From contig NZ_QOLC01000074.1 of assembly GCF_003333325.1 (NCBI RefSeq), positions 1-22,548 of the forward strand: a DNA stretch of 22,548 nucleotides, read 5' to 3'. The position numbers were made by a program, and so were the translations under genes. Below the pieces are notes generated by a model. That model had not been told where the DNA came from, did no database searches, and saw only the letters and a list, made by a program, of their open reading frames with translations. Origin of the DNA: Candidatus Ulvibacter alkanivorans. Its GTDB lineage: Bacteria > Bacteroidota > Bacteroidia > Flavobacteriales > Flavobacteriaceae. This document shows, piece after piece, positions 15,456 to 22,089 of this stretch (positions are counted from its first letter, which is position 1; every line of letters begins with the position of its first letter).

Positions 15456-15553
15456 TTTTAAGAAAACTTTAACATTTAGGATGTTTTCTAATTTCTTGTT
15501 CTATGTTTACTTCAACTCCTGTTGGCTTTTGTACATTTACTTCGGAAAGTTTT

Positions 15554-16717
15554 ATGCAGCCATCAAACCACATTCTCCCTTGTATCGTGCTAGCACAGTT
15601 TTGCTGCACCTCGCTATGGTTTGCTAGCAATGCCATAAGTCCCGATCTGATCGATGCTTATCATCTTACTGAAACTTCTTTAGGGTATTTAACCGCTGCA
15701 GTACAAATTGGTTTTATTATTGGCACCTTAGGTTTTGCTTTTGCCATGATCGCCGATCGGTTTTCTCCTATTCGGGTATTCTTTGTAGGTGCCTTGGCGG
15801 GTAGTTTAATCAACCTTGCCCTATTGTGGGAGTCGAACTCGCTAGCGAGTTTGCTCACAATTCGTTTTTTGGTGGGATGCAGTCTGGCTGCCATTTATCC
15901 GGTAGGAATGAAGATCGCCGCCGATCATTTTAATAAAAGATTAGGTAACTCACTCGGATTTCTGGTAGGTGCTTTGGTTTTGGGAACGGCATTTCCACAT
16001 AGTATAAAAGCATTTTCGGCCGATGTGCCATGGAAGACCGTGGTCTATGTAACTTCGGGATTAGCTGTAGTTGGCGGATTGATACTTGTATTATTTGTTC
16101 CAAACGGTCCGTATCGCAAACCTGCGGCAAAATTACGGCTCAACGCTTTTCTAGCGGTATTTAAAAATAGGAGATTCCGTGCGGCGGCGTTCGGCTATTT
16201 TGGGCATATGTGGGAACTGTATGCTTTTTGGACCTTTGTTCCATTATGTATCTTAGGGTATAACACACTTCATCCTACTACCTCACTTTCAGTTCCGTTC
16301 TGGTCTTTTTGTATCATAGGAATTGGCGCAATAGGCTGTGTATTAGCGGGACTTTTGGTACCTCGCTATAATGAAAAGCGCCTAGCAACCTTCGCCCTAT
16401 CGATCTCAGGTCTATTCTGCTTAGCATCACCGCTACTGTTTGAAATGCCGGTATATGTATTCCTTATTCTGCTTTTGGTTTGGGGTATGGTTGTGATAGC
16501 CGATTCCCCTATGTTCTCAACCTTAGTTGCGCAACGTGCTCCTTCCGAAGTAACTGGAACCGCATTAACCATTGTTAATTGTATCGGATTTGCAATTACG
16601 ATCGTGAGTATTCAGTTATTGGCTTCGCTTTCCGAAGCACTTCCCATCCCCTACCTTTTTGTGGTATTAGCGTTTGGTCCACTATTCGGGTTGATTTCTC
16701 TGCGTAGGCTCAATTAA
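15554..16717 (+). CDS. MFS transporter
   Basis: A 387-residue inner-membrane carrier with about 12 hydrophobic helices. The first helix begins LPCIVLAQFCCTSLWFASNAI, and the loop after helix 2 holds the MFS motif A variant FAFAMIADRFSPIRV. TFVPLCILGYNT and GMVVIADSPMFSTLVAQRAPSEVTGTALT are conserved further on. The substrate cannot be inferred. The start is chosen at ATG 15554, right before helix 1; the frame is open to ATG 15503 but the extra 17 residues add nothing recognisable and overlap promoter-like sequence (TATGTTTA and TACATTTA). The stop codon overlaps that of the convergent csaA-like gene in TTAA, so no terminator separates them. Confidence 0.85.
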   Translation: MQPSNHILPCIVLAQFCCTSLWFASNAISPDLIDAYHLTETSLGYLTAAVQIGFIIGTLGFAFAMIADRFSPIRVFFVGALAGSLINLALLWESNSLASLLTIRFLVGCSLAAIYPVGMKIAADHFNKRLGNSLGFLVGALVLGTAFPHSIKAFSADVPWKTVVYVTSGLAVVGGLILVLFVPNGPYRKPAAKLRLNAFLAVFKNRRFRAAAFGYFGHMWELYAFWTFVPLCILGYNTLHPTTSLSVPFWSFCIIGIGAIGCVLAGLLVPRYNEKRLATFALSISGLFCLASPLLFEMPVYVFLILLLVWGMVVIADSPMFSTLVAQRAPSEVTGTALTIVNCIGFAITIVSIQLLASLSEALPIPYLFVVLAFGPLFGLISLRRLN

Positions 16718-17052
16718 GAGATCTTAAGTCCGTTAGCCACTGTTGAATCAGGTGACAATAGCGTAACTTCATTTCCGTTTACGGCACCTAATACAAGGCA
16801 TTCGCTCATTAATGGTCCTATTTGTTTCTTCGGAAAGTTAATTACTGCGACTATTTGTCGCCCTACCAATTGAGCGGGAGTATATAATTGTGTGATCTGA
16901 GCCGAGGATTTTAGGGTTCCTATATCGCTTCCGAAGTCAATTTCCAGCACATAGGCCGGATTTCGAGCTTCCGGAAATTCACGTGCAGATTTGATTGTTC
17001 CCACACGCATATCGACCTTTTGAAATTCGTCCCAGCTAAGGTTATTCGTCAT
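16714..17052 (-). CDS. csaA: CsaA-like tRNA-binding (OB-fold) protein
   Basis: A 112-residue single-domain protein of the tRNA-binding/CsaA family. Landmarks: FQKVDMRVGTIKSAREFPEARNPAYVLEIDFG, then SSAQITQLYTPAQLVGRQIVAVINFPKKQIGPLMSECLVLGA, the standard order of this OB fold. Homologues act as export-linked chaperones or bind RNA; the physiological role is unsettled. The frame reaches two codons upstream only to TTG, so ATG at 17052 is used. It overlaps the stop of the 103-residue gene before it by 11 bp, so the two are cotranscribed. Its stop overlaps the MFS gene's stop tail to tail. Confidence 0.88.
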   Translation of the reverse strand: MTNNLSWDEFQKVDMRVGTIKSAREFPEARNPAYVLEIDFGSDIGTLKSSAQITQLYTPAQLVGRQIVAVINFPKKQIGPLMSECLVLGAVNGNEVTLLSPDSTVANGLKIS

Positions 17053-17353
17053 GATCAATTTGCAATTTCTTGATCATCTCTGCCGATACAGGCCCTGAGT
17101 CGGCTCCGTAATTATCGACTAGGAGTCCTTTCTTACCGTCGGAAGTGGTAATAAGATATAGGATGGTGTTATCTCCGGGATTGGTCATACCTTCGAAACG
17201 ATAAAACTTCACTACTTCCAGGTCGCCGGCTTCCCATGTACTTTTTAGTGCTTTCGATTCGATGCCGTCTGCTACCAGGTTAAAATCTTCGGTAAAGCCT
17301 TCGTGTTGTAATTCGGAAATCGCCACCGATAATGATGGGTATGATTTTTTCAT
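17042..17353 (-). CDS. 103-aa protein, type often labelled 'phosphoribosylpyrophosphate synthetase'
   Basis: A small cytoplasmic protein with YRFEGMTNPGDNTILYLITTSDGKKGLLVDNYG as the recognisable centre, flanked by an N-terminal SLSVAISELQHEGFTEDFNL. Proteins like this are common in Bacteroidetes and, as I recall, carry the database name of PRPP synthetase, but at 103 residues none of the PRPP synthetase motifs is present, so that name should not be trusted. No function can be assigned. ATG at 17353 lies downstream of a good promoter (TTTG, 20 bp, TAATTTTA). It overlaps the CsaA-like gene by 11 bp. Confidence 0.75.
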   Translation of the reverse strand: MKKSYPSLSVAISELQHEGFTEDFNLVADGIESKALKSTWEAGDLEVVKFYRFEGMTNPGDNTILYLITTSDGKKGLLVDNYGADSGPVSAEMIKKLQIDHDE

Positions 17354-17373
17354 AATAAAAATGTTGGTTTCTT

Positions 17374-17405
17374 TAAAATTACATGACTTGGGTTAGATGT
17401 ACAAA
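17374..17405 (-). promoter_or_regulatory. promoter of the 103-aa protein and csaA pair
   Basis: Minus strand: TTTG (17402-17405), 20-bp spacer, TAATTTTA (17374-17381). This resembles the flavobacterial -33/-7 pair, with one mismatch in the -7. Confidence 0.45.
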
Positions 17406-17439
17406 ACTTTAGCAGTTCTTTAATAGTAGTGGTGTATGT

Positions 17440-17488
17440 TGTCAACTCGAACGAAGGTGAGAGATTCTTCGCTGCGCTATGAATGACA
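17440..17488. repeat. palindromic repeat unit 1, short form (49 bp)
   Basis: Begins TGTCAACTCGAACGAAGG and ends CGCTATGAATGACA. It is a type-B left arm joined directly to a right arm, missing the middle found in the 78-bp units. Confidence 0.8.
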
Positions 17489-17494
17489 GTTCCA

Positions 17495-17588
17495 TGTCAT
17501 CTCGAACGAATGTGAGAGATCTCATCAACGGTGCTTCATTGAAATAGATTCTTCGCTCCGCTCTGAATGACAACCGCTCTGAATGACA
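17495..17588. repeat. palindromic repeat unit 2, type B (78 bp) with 16-bp tail
   Basis: Core 17495-17572: TGTCATCTCGAACGAA... to ...CTCTGAATGACA. A 16-bp copy of its own right end (CGCTCTGAATGACA) is added at 17573-17588. Confidence 0.85.
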
Positions 17589-17594
17589 ACTCCA

Positions 17595-17664
17595 TGTCAT
17601 TCCGAAGAAGTGCAACGCCTGAGGAATCTCACAAAATAGATTCTTCGCTGCGCTCTAAATGACA
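17595..17664. repeat. palindromic repeat unit 3, type A (70 bp)
   Basis: TGTCATTCCGAAGAAGTGC... GAGGAATCTC, then ACAAAAT, then AGATTCTTCGCTGCGCTCT and AAATGACA. The arms pair: TGTCATTC with (G/A)AATGACA at the ends, and GAGGAATCT with AGATTCTTC inside. Confidence 0.85.
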
Positions 17665-17670
17665 GTTCCA

Positions 17671-17780
17671 TGTCATCTCGAACGAACGTGAGAGATCTCA
17701 TCAATGGTCCTTCATTTTAATAGATTCTTCGCTGCGCTCTGAATGACAAGCGCTCTGAATGACACCCGCTCTGAAAGACA
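17671..17780. repeat. palindromic repeat unit 4, type B with two tails
   Basis: Core 17671-17748 (78 bp), nearly identical to unit 2. It is followed by two further 16-bp copies of the right end (17749-17764, 17765-17780), the second with GAAAGACA. Confidence 0.85.
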
Positions 17781-17786
17781 ATACTA

Positions 17787-18192
17787 TGTCATTCCGAAGA
17801 AGTACATCGACTGAGGAATCTCAAATTTCATTATTTAAAAAATTCCAGTTTGGATTTGTAGTGTTAATTAAATTTTCTTTTTTATGTCTACTGTATCCTT
17901 TTATTTGTTTTTCTCTTCGAATAGCTGTTTCTACTTTGGAATAATGTTCAAAATATAGCAGATAAAAACATTTGTATTTAGCCGTAAATGCTTTAGAACT
18001 CGGTAATGGATTTTGATGAAAATATAATCGCTCGTTTAAATTATTCGTTACCCCAGTATACAGTACAGTCTTATTCTTATTGGTTAGAATATACACATAA
18101 TAATTATGTTCACCGAGCGTCTTCATTCCACTAAATTTATGAAAAATAAAGATTCTTCGCTTCGCTCTGAATGACAAGTACTCTGTATGACA
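17787..18192. mobile_element. type-A repeat unit carrying a GIY-YIG nuclease gene
   Basis: The left arm of a type-A unit (17787-17822, TGTCATTCCGAAGAAGT... GAGGAATCTC) and the right arm (18150-18176, AGATTCTTCGCTTCGC... GAATGACA) flank the nuclease gene at 17821-18126, where short units have only seven to ten bases. A 16-bp tail variant follows (18177-18192). The stop codon of the nuclease falls in the left arm. The layout resembles a mobile element with terminal inverted repeats TGTCATTC/GAATGACA, whose short relatives lie on either side. Mobility is inferred, not shown. Confidence 0.55.
17821..18126 (-). CDS. GIY-YIG nuclease family protein
   Basis: A 101-residue single-domain GIY-YIG endonuclease. 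YYVYILTNKNKTVLYTGVTNNLNERL carries the GIY/YIG tyrosines (as YVY and YTG) and the catalytic Arg; ETAIRREKQIKGYSRHKKENLI supplies the conserved Glu-Lys region, and NPNWNFL is the usual C-terminus. Nothing essential seems lost. ATG at 18126 is preferred; an upstream TTG at 18177 lies inside the repeat arm and would add 17 repeat-derived residues. Its TGA uses the last bases of the neighbouring repeat arm, so gene and repeat form one unit. Proteins like this cut or nick DNA; whether it acts on the repeats is an attractive inference. Confidence 0.85.
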   Translation of the reverse strand: MKTLGEHNYYVYILTNKNKTVLYTGVTNNLNERLYFHQNPLPSSKAFTAKYKCFYLLYFEHYSKVETAIRREKQIKGYSRHKKENLINTTNPNWNFLNNEI

Positions 18193-18222
18193 AGCCTATA
18201 GCGCCAATGTAGTATAAAAGTG

Positions 18223-18230
18223 TAACTTTA
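18223..18230 (+). promoter_or_regulatory. candidate -7 element for the thioredoxin-fold gene
   Basis: TAACTTTA, one mismatch to TAnnTTTG, 36 bp before the ATG at 18267 and just past the repeat cluster. No -33 element recognised. Confidence 0.3.
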
Positions 18231-18266
18231 TACCACTAAATTGCACTAATAGACAAAAAGTAAACT

Positions 18267-18821
18267 ATGTCGTTAACTCCGTCGAACATGATGCCTTTAG
18301 GCACTAAAGCACCCGACTTTGCATTGTTGGATGCCATTACCATGAAACCCGTAACCTTAGACAGTGTGCGTGGTGAAAAAGGAACTGTGGTCATGTTTAT
18401 TTGTAATCACTGTCCGTATGTGAAACATGTAAATGAAGAAATTGTTCGTTTGTGTAATGATTATCGTGTTACAGGCTTCGGATTTGTAGCTATAAGCAGT
18501 AATGATGTTGAAAAATACCCGCAGGATAGTCCGCAAGAAATGTGGAAGAACGCACGTAAACACAATTATCCATTTCCCTATCTCTACGACGAAACTCAAG
18601 AAGTAGCCAAGGCCTATGATGCAGCTTGTACGCCCGACTTTTATTTATTCGATTCCGATCTCAAGTTGATCTATCGCGGTCAATTGGATAATTCACGTCC
18701 CGGAAATAGTATACCTGTGAATGGTCGTGATCTACGCGAAGCCTTAGACAATGTGTTAAATAATAGTCCGCAGCGTCAAGACCAAAAGCCGAGTATGGGT
18801 TGCAATATAAAGTGGAAATAA
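18267..18821 (+). CDS. thioredoxin-fold (AhpC/TSA-like) protein
   Basis: A 184-residue cytoplasmic redox protein. Residues 10-30 read LGTKAPDFALLDAITMKPV, the usual start of peroxiredoxin/TlpA-like domains. The active site is MFICNHCPYVKH with a CxxC (C46, C49). GFVAISSNDVEKYPQDSPQEM and YDAACTPDFYLFDSDLKLIYRGQLDNSRPG complete the fold, with a cis-proline in CTPDFYLF. This group is annotated 'thioredoxin family protein'; the partner is unknown. No signal peptide, so it is not a periplasmic TlpA. It is bracketed on both sides by the palindromic repeats in direct orientation, which could permit its loss or duplication by recombination. Confidence 0.88.
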   Translation: MSLTPSNMMPLGTKAPDFALLDAITMKPVTLDSVRGEKGTVVMFICNHCPYVKHVNEEIVRLCNDYRVTGFGFVAISSNDVEKYPQDSPQEMWKNARKHNYPFPYLYDETQEVAKAYDAACTPDFYLFDSDLKLIYRGQLDNSRPGNSIPVNGRDLREALDNVLNNSPQRQDQKPSMGCNIKWK

Positions 18822-18875
18822 GTGTAGAGTTTTTATCCACGAATTCCTTCCGAAGTAGCGTTAAGTCCCATTGAT

Positions 18876-18904
18876 AAAGATTCTTCGCTGCGCTCTGAAT
18901 GACA
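18876..18904. repeat. palindromic repeat unit 6, right arm only
   Basis: AAAGATTCTTCGCTGCGC...GAATGACA without a recognisable left arm. TTCCGAAG at 18848-18855 may be what is left of one. Confidence 0.7.
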
Positions 18905-18910
18905 GTTCTA

Positions 18911-18996
18911 TGTCATTCGGAAGAAGTGCAACGACTGAGGAATCTTACAAAATAGATTCTTCGCTTCGCACTGAATGACAAGTGCTCTGAATGACA
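18911..18996. repeat. palindromic repeat unit 7, type A (70 bp) with tail
   Basis: Core 18911-18980, nearly identical to unit 3 (left arm TGTCATTCGGAAGAAGTGC). A 16-bp tail AGTGCTCTGAATGACA follows (18981-18996). Confidence 0.85.
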
Positions 18997-19001
18997 CCTC
19001 A

Positions 19002-19111
19002 TGTCATCTCGAACATATGTGAGAGATCTCATCAACGGTGTACCATTGAAAAAGTTTCTTCGCTTCGCTCTGAATGACAAGTGCCCTGAATGACACCAGC
19101 TCTGAATGACA
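19002..19111. repeat. palindromic repeat unit 8, type B (78 bp) with two tails
   Basis: Core 19002-19079, similar to units 2 and 4. Two 16-bp tails follow (19080-19095, 19096-19111), the last ending 4 bp before the stop codon of the DinB-family gene. Confidence 0.85.
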
Positions 19112-19115
19112 AGCG

Positions 19116-19640
19116 CTATTCTTTAGTCGTATTGGCAATATGCGAATAATGATGCATACTATGCCAAGCGTAGAGCAGTGCACTCTGTTTTAAGGTGAAG
19201 GTCTTTTTCGATTCCGGGTGACGGTAGGTGCGGTCCCAATCGGTTGCGGATAAGGTGCGCAAGAACTGCACTAATTTTTGATGCACTACTTCAATATGGG
19301 TAAGTGACCAGGCAATAGGACTGGTACGACAATCTTCTGTCTCGGCCCAACGTTTTTCGTCATACGCCTTTATTAAAGGGTTGTCTTCGGTGATCGCCCA
19401 TTTAAATCGGTTGTAACTATGGTGATGGCTGTCTGCAATATGATGAACTACTTGACGAACCGTCCATCCACCGGGGCGATACGGACTATCTAATTTGTTC
19501 TGATCGTAGGTTCGCATCAGTTCTTTCAGTTTTTCCGGAAAGATCTCTAAGATAGTGATCGCCTCTTTTAATTGTGCTTCGGAAACGGTTTCGGGCATTT
19601 CAAATTTGCCAATCGGATATTGTAAGTGTTCTATGTCCAT
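19116..19640 (-). CDS. YfiT/BstA-type DinB protein (putative bacillithiol transferase)
   Basis: A 174-residue four-helix DinB-fold metalloprotein. The opening LQYPIGKFEMPETVS and GWTVRQVVHHIADSHHHSYNRFKWAIT are those of the YfiT family; the metal histidines expected for this fold are at H67 (VVHHIAD) and H160/H164 (WHSMHH). YfiT-like proteins are zinc-dependent and include bacillithiol S-transferases of Firmicutes. As bshB1 is in the same window, the cell likely makes bacillithiol and this enzyme could conjugate it to electrophiles, but the substrate is inferred. ATG at 19640; length matches the family. The end of the gene is only 4 bp from the last repeat tail. Confidence 0.87.
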   Translation of the reverse strand: MDIEHLQYPIGKFEMPETVSEAQLKEAITILEIFPEKLKELMRTYDQNKLDSPYRPGGWTVRQVVHHIADSHHHSYNRFKWAITEDNPLIKAYDEKRWAETEDCRTSPIAWSLTHIEVVHQKLVQFLRTLSATDWDRTYRHPESKKTFTLKQSALLYAWHSMHHYSHIANTTKE

Positions 19641-19647
19641 ACCGCTA

Positions 19648-19680
19648 AAATATAAAATCGCCCTCCCAACGGAAGGCGAT
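19648..19680 (-). terminator. intrinsic terminator of the immunophilin gene
   Basis: Minus strand ATCGCCTTCC, loop GTTG, GGAGGGCGAT (10 bp with one wobble), followed by TTTATATTTTA. It lies 47 bp past the stop of the gene ending at 19728. Confidence 0.75.
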
Positions 19681-19727
19681 CTTTCTTGTTTTTCTAAACA
19701 GGTTATTAACTACCTTTTATAACTGCC

Positions 19728-20660
19728 TTATTTTATGTCCATTAACTCGACATCGAAAATAAGTGTCGCATTTGGCGGAATCACACCTCCTGCTCCTTGC
19801 TGCCCGTAGCCCAAGTGCGAAGGGATCACAAAACGCGCTTTGTCGCCTTTGTTCAATAGTAAAATACCTTCGTCCCAACCGGCGATCACATTGCCCTGTC
19901 CCACAGGAAACTCGATAGGATTCCCTCGTTTATACGAAGAATCGAACGTGCCACCATCGGCAAACATCCCTTTATAATGTACGGCAACTGTCTGTCCTTT
20001 TTTTGGTTTTGCTCCGTCGCCCTTCTGAATTATTTGGTAAAAGAGTCCGCTATCGGTTTTCTCAAAACCTTCGGTGAGTTCTTTTAATGCTTCTTCGCTT
20101 TTCTTCTTGGCTGCAGCTTCGCGTTCAGCCCGTGCTCCCGTGAACTGTCTAAAAGCTTCTACCGCGTTAAAATTTTCAGCTTCTTCACCTACTCTAACGA
20201 TATTTACTTCTTTCATTATATCACCTTGAGCGATACTATCTACAACGTCCTGACCTTCTACTACATGTCCAAAGACGGTATGTTTGTTATCTAACCAAGG
20301 TGTTGGCACATGGGTAATAAAAAACTGACTTCCGTTCGATCCTGGTCCGGCGTTGGCCATAGACAATATTCCCGGACGGTCGTGTTTCAGCTCAGGATGA
20401 AATTCATCATCGAATTGGTATCCCGGTCCACCTGCTCCCGTGCCATTGGGATCTCCACCTTGAATCATAAAATCTGGGATCACGCGGTGAAACTTGAGGT
20501 TGTCATAATACGGCTTCCCTTGTGGCTTTGCCTTATTTTCTAGGTTTCCTTCTGCCAATGCCGCGAAGTTACCCACGGTTCCAGGTGTACGTTTATAGGT
20601 GAGTTTAAGTACTATTTCACCTTTATCGGTCTTGATCTTAGCATAGATACCGTCTTTCAT
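19728..20660 (-). CDS. cyclophilin-FKBP fusion peptidyl-prolyl isomerase
   Basis: A 310-residue protein joining two unrelated prolyl isomerases. Residues about 5-160 are a cyclophilin with [15 protein letters not shown] (R59, F64, M65, Q67), [16 protein letters not shown] and [11 protein letters not shown] (W122), all catalytic residues retained. A charged helical linker (about 165-200) leads to an FKBP domain at 203-310: [47 protein letters not shown] and [17 protein letters not shown]. Fusions of this order are known from flavobacteria (the dual-family immunophilins, described for Flavobacterium johnsoniae). No signal peptide, so it assists folding in the cytoplasm. ATG 20660 follows an exact TATTTTTG element. 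Confidence 0.93.
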   Translation of the reverse strand: MKDGIYAKIKTDKGEIVLKLTYKRTPGTVGNFAALAEGNLENKAKPQGKPYYDNLKFHRVIPDFMIQGGDPNGTGAGGPGYQFDDEFHPELKHDRPGILSMANAGPGSNGSQFFITHVPTPWLDNKHTVFGHVVEGQDVVDSIAQGDIMKEVNIVRVGEEAENFNAVEAFRQFTGARAEREAAAKKKSEEALKELTEGFEKTDSGLFYQIIQKGDGAKPKKGQTVAVHYKGMFADGGTFDSSYKRGNPIEFPVGQGNVIAGWDEGILLLNKGDKARFVIPSHLGYGQQGAGGVIPPNATLIFDVELMDIK

Positions 20661-20713
20661 GTGTTCTGTATTTAAGTATGTGATTGAATTTTATTTTTTT
20701 TCTTCGGAAGCTG

Positions 20714-20721
20714 CAAAAATA
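20714..20721 (-). promoter_or_regulatory. TAnnTTTG -7 element of the immunophilin gene
   Basis: TATTTTTG on the minus strand, exact consensus, about 53 bp before the ATG at 20660. CTTCGGAA lies just downstream (20702-20709). The -33 element is not clear. Confidence 0.45.
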
Positions 20722-20791
20722 CGATTGATATTCGACATAACACAGCGATTGGTCTTGATAAAGCCATTCATTTTTTACCGATTTAGCTCCT

Positions 20792-20817
20792 ACAGAACAT
20801 AATATTCTGTATCTTTG
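20792..20817 (+). promoter_or_regulatory. palindromic operator overlapping the recombinase promoter
   Basis: ACAGAACATAATATTCTGT (20792-20810) matches itself as an inverted repeat at 8 of 9 positions. Its last base is the first base of TATCTTTG (20810-20817), an exact -7 element 28 bp before the recombinase ATG. A bound repressor would block the promoter. Confidence 0.5.
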
Positions 20818-20845
20818 AATTGCAACTCCCCCCTATTTTACTATC

Positions 20846-22036
20846 ATGACACCAACGATCTACCTTTCGGAAATGGTTCATCGTGACCGACCGTGTATTG
20901 CTATTCGCTTCTCGTACCATTCTGAGGTAAAAGAGCATGTAAAATCGTTTTTTGGCGTGCAATGGAGCCGAACGCATTCCTGTTTTTATGTGGTTTGGAA
21001 TCACGATCTCTTTGACCTCCTCTACGATCATCTTCGCTCTCCGGGTTTTACTGTGGACTGCGGCACATTAAGGTCTGTTAAGAACGATGAATTAATTACA
21101 GCGACGCCAATGGCTACTTCCTACCTTTCCGAAGAAAACAAAAAACTACTACAACAATATCGAGCATATCTAGTTGGATTGCGTCTAAGTAAAAGTACTG
21201 TGAGCGTATATACGAATTTTATGTGCAATTTGGCGGAGACGCTCGGTGCTGACTCGCTACGAGGGCTTACACACGATCGAATTCGCACCTTTATTGAGGC
21301 CAAGGTTCGCAGTAGGGAGCTCTTTTCGATAAGTAGCCATAGGCAATTTGTGAGTGCCTTAAAGCATTTGGTCCCTTGCCTTTCGATAGAAGAGATCGAT
21401 ACGGAAAGTTTGATTCGGCCTAAAAAATCGCAATATCTACCAACGGTTTTGAGTCAGGAAGAGATGGTTGATCTGTTACGTGTGACGCGAAATTTAAAGC
21501 ATCGAGCCACGTTGGCTTTGTTGTACAGTTGTGGTTTGCGAGTAAGTGAGGTTATTGAATTGGAATTGTATAATATTGATATTGACCGACGGCAGTTAGT
21601 GGTTCGGATGGCGAAAGGGCGAAAGGACCGAGTGGTTATTTTAGCGGAAAGTTTTATACCTTTATTGCGGAACTATATCATGAGTTATGCTCCGCAGCGT
21701 TATTTTATTGAGAATCCGTCCGGTGGGAAATATGCTGCTGGTAGTATTCGAAATTTTTTACGTAGGTCGGCAAAGGCGGCAGGTATTACGAAGCGTGTGA
21801 CGCCGCATACGTTGCGGCACAGTTATGCTACACATTTAATTGAGATGGGTGTAGGGTTACGGCACGTTCAAGATCTATTGGGTCATGCAAAGCCGGAGAC
21901 GACGATGATCTATACGCATGTTGCGAAAAAGGATCTACTGTCGATCAAGAGTCCGTTAGATGCTGCGGTAGATCGTTTATCGGCTCCTGATAAGTTACCA
22001 TTAAAACATGCGTTTTCGGCGAATATTAGCGGATAA
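20846..22036 (+). CDS. tyrosine recombinase/integrase
   Basis: A 396-residue site-specific recombinase. An N-terminal region of about 95 residues (RFSYHSEVKEHVKSFFGVQW... LYDHLRSPGF) is of the type seen on many Bacteroidetes integrases. A SAM-like core-binding domain follows (about 100-190, 'YRAYLVGLRLSKSTVSVYTNF'). The catalytic domain has the full set: R232 (SCGLRVSE), K257 (MAKGRKDRVV), H321 and R324 (PHTLRHSYATH), H347 (LLGHAKPETT) and nucleophile Y356 (MIYTHV). The extra helix insert that defines integron IntI is not seen between K257 and H321. It lies beside an apparently foreign gene. The promoter overlaps a palindrome. Confidence 0.92.
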   Translation: MTPTIYLSEMVHRDRPCIAIRFSYHSEVKEHVKSFFGVQWSRTHSCFYVVWNHDLFDLLYDHLRSPGFTVDCGTLRSVKNDELITATPMATSYLSEENKKLLQQYRAYLVGLRLSKSTVSVYTNFMCNLAETLGADSLRGLTHDRIRTFIEAKVRSRELFSISSHRQFVSALKHLVPCLSIEEIDTESLIRPKKSQYLPTVLSQEEMVDLLRVTRNLKHRATLALLYSCGLRVSEVIELELYNIDIDRRQLVVRMAKGRKDRVVILAESFIPLLRNYIMSYAPQRYFIENPSGGKYAAGSIRNFLRRSAKAAGITKRVTPHTLRHSYATHLIEMGVGLRHVQDLLGHAKPETTMIYTHVAKKDLLSIKSPLDAAVDRLSAPDKLPLKHAFSANISG

Positions 22037-22089
22037 ACGTACATAATTAAAAAGATATAACAAGTTGCCAGTAATTTTGACCGACCCAA
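22037..22089 (+). other. possible recombination/cassette boundary
   Basis: A 53-bp AT-rich gap between the recombinase stop and the next ATG, containing ATATAACAAGTTGCCAG and TTTTGACCGACC. The style of this leader resembles those before cassette-like genes in Bacteroidetes, by memory only; no defined core site (GTTRRRY) is found. Confidence 0.3.

Noticed and set aside
17042..17353. PRPP synthetase
   Set aside because: The label sometimes given to this family is not backed by length or motifs; a ribose-phosphate pyrophosphokinase is about 300 residues long.
17440..19111. CRISPR array
   Set aside because: Units are 49-78 bp, divergent and palindromic across their whole length. There are no uniform 30-40-bp unique spacers and no cas genes.
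20846..22036. Canonical integron integrase (IntI)
   Set aside because: The extra helix between the beta-hairpin lysine and the HxxR motif is not seen, and no GTTRRRY core site lies next to it.
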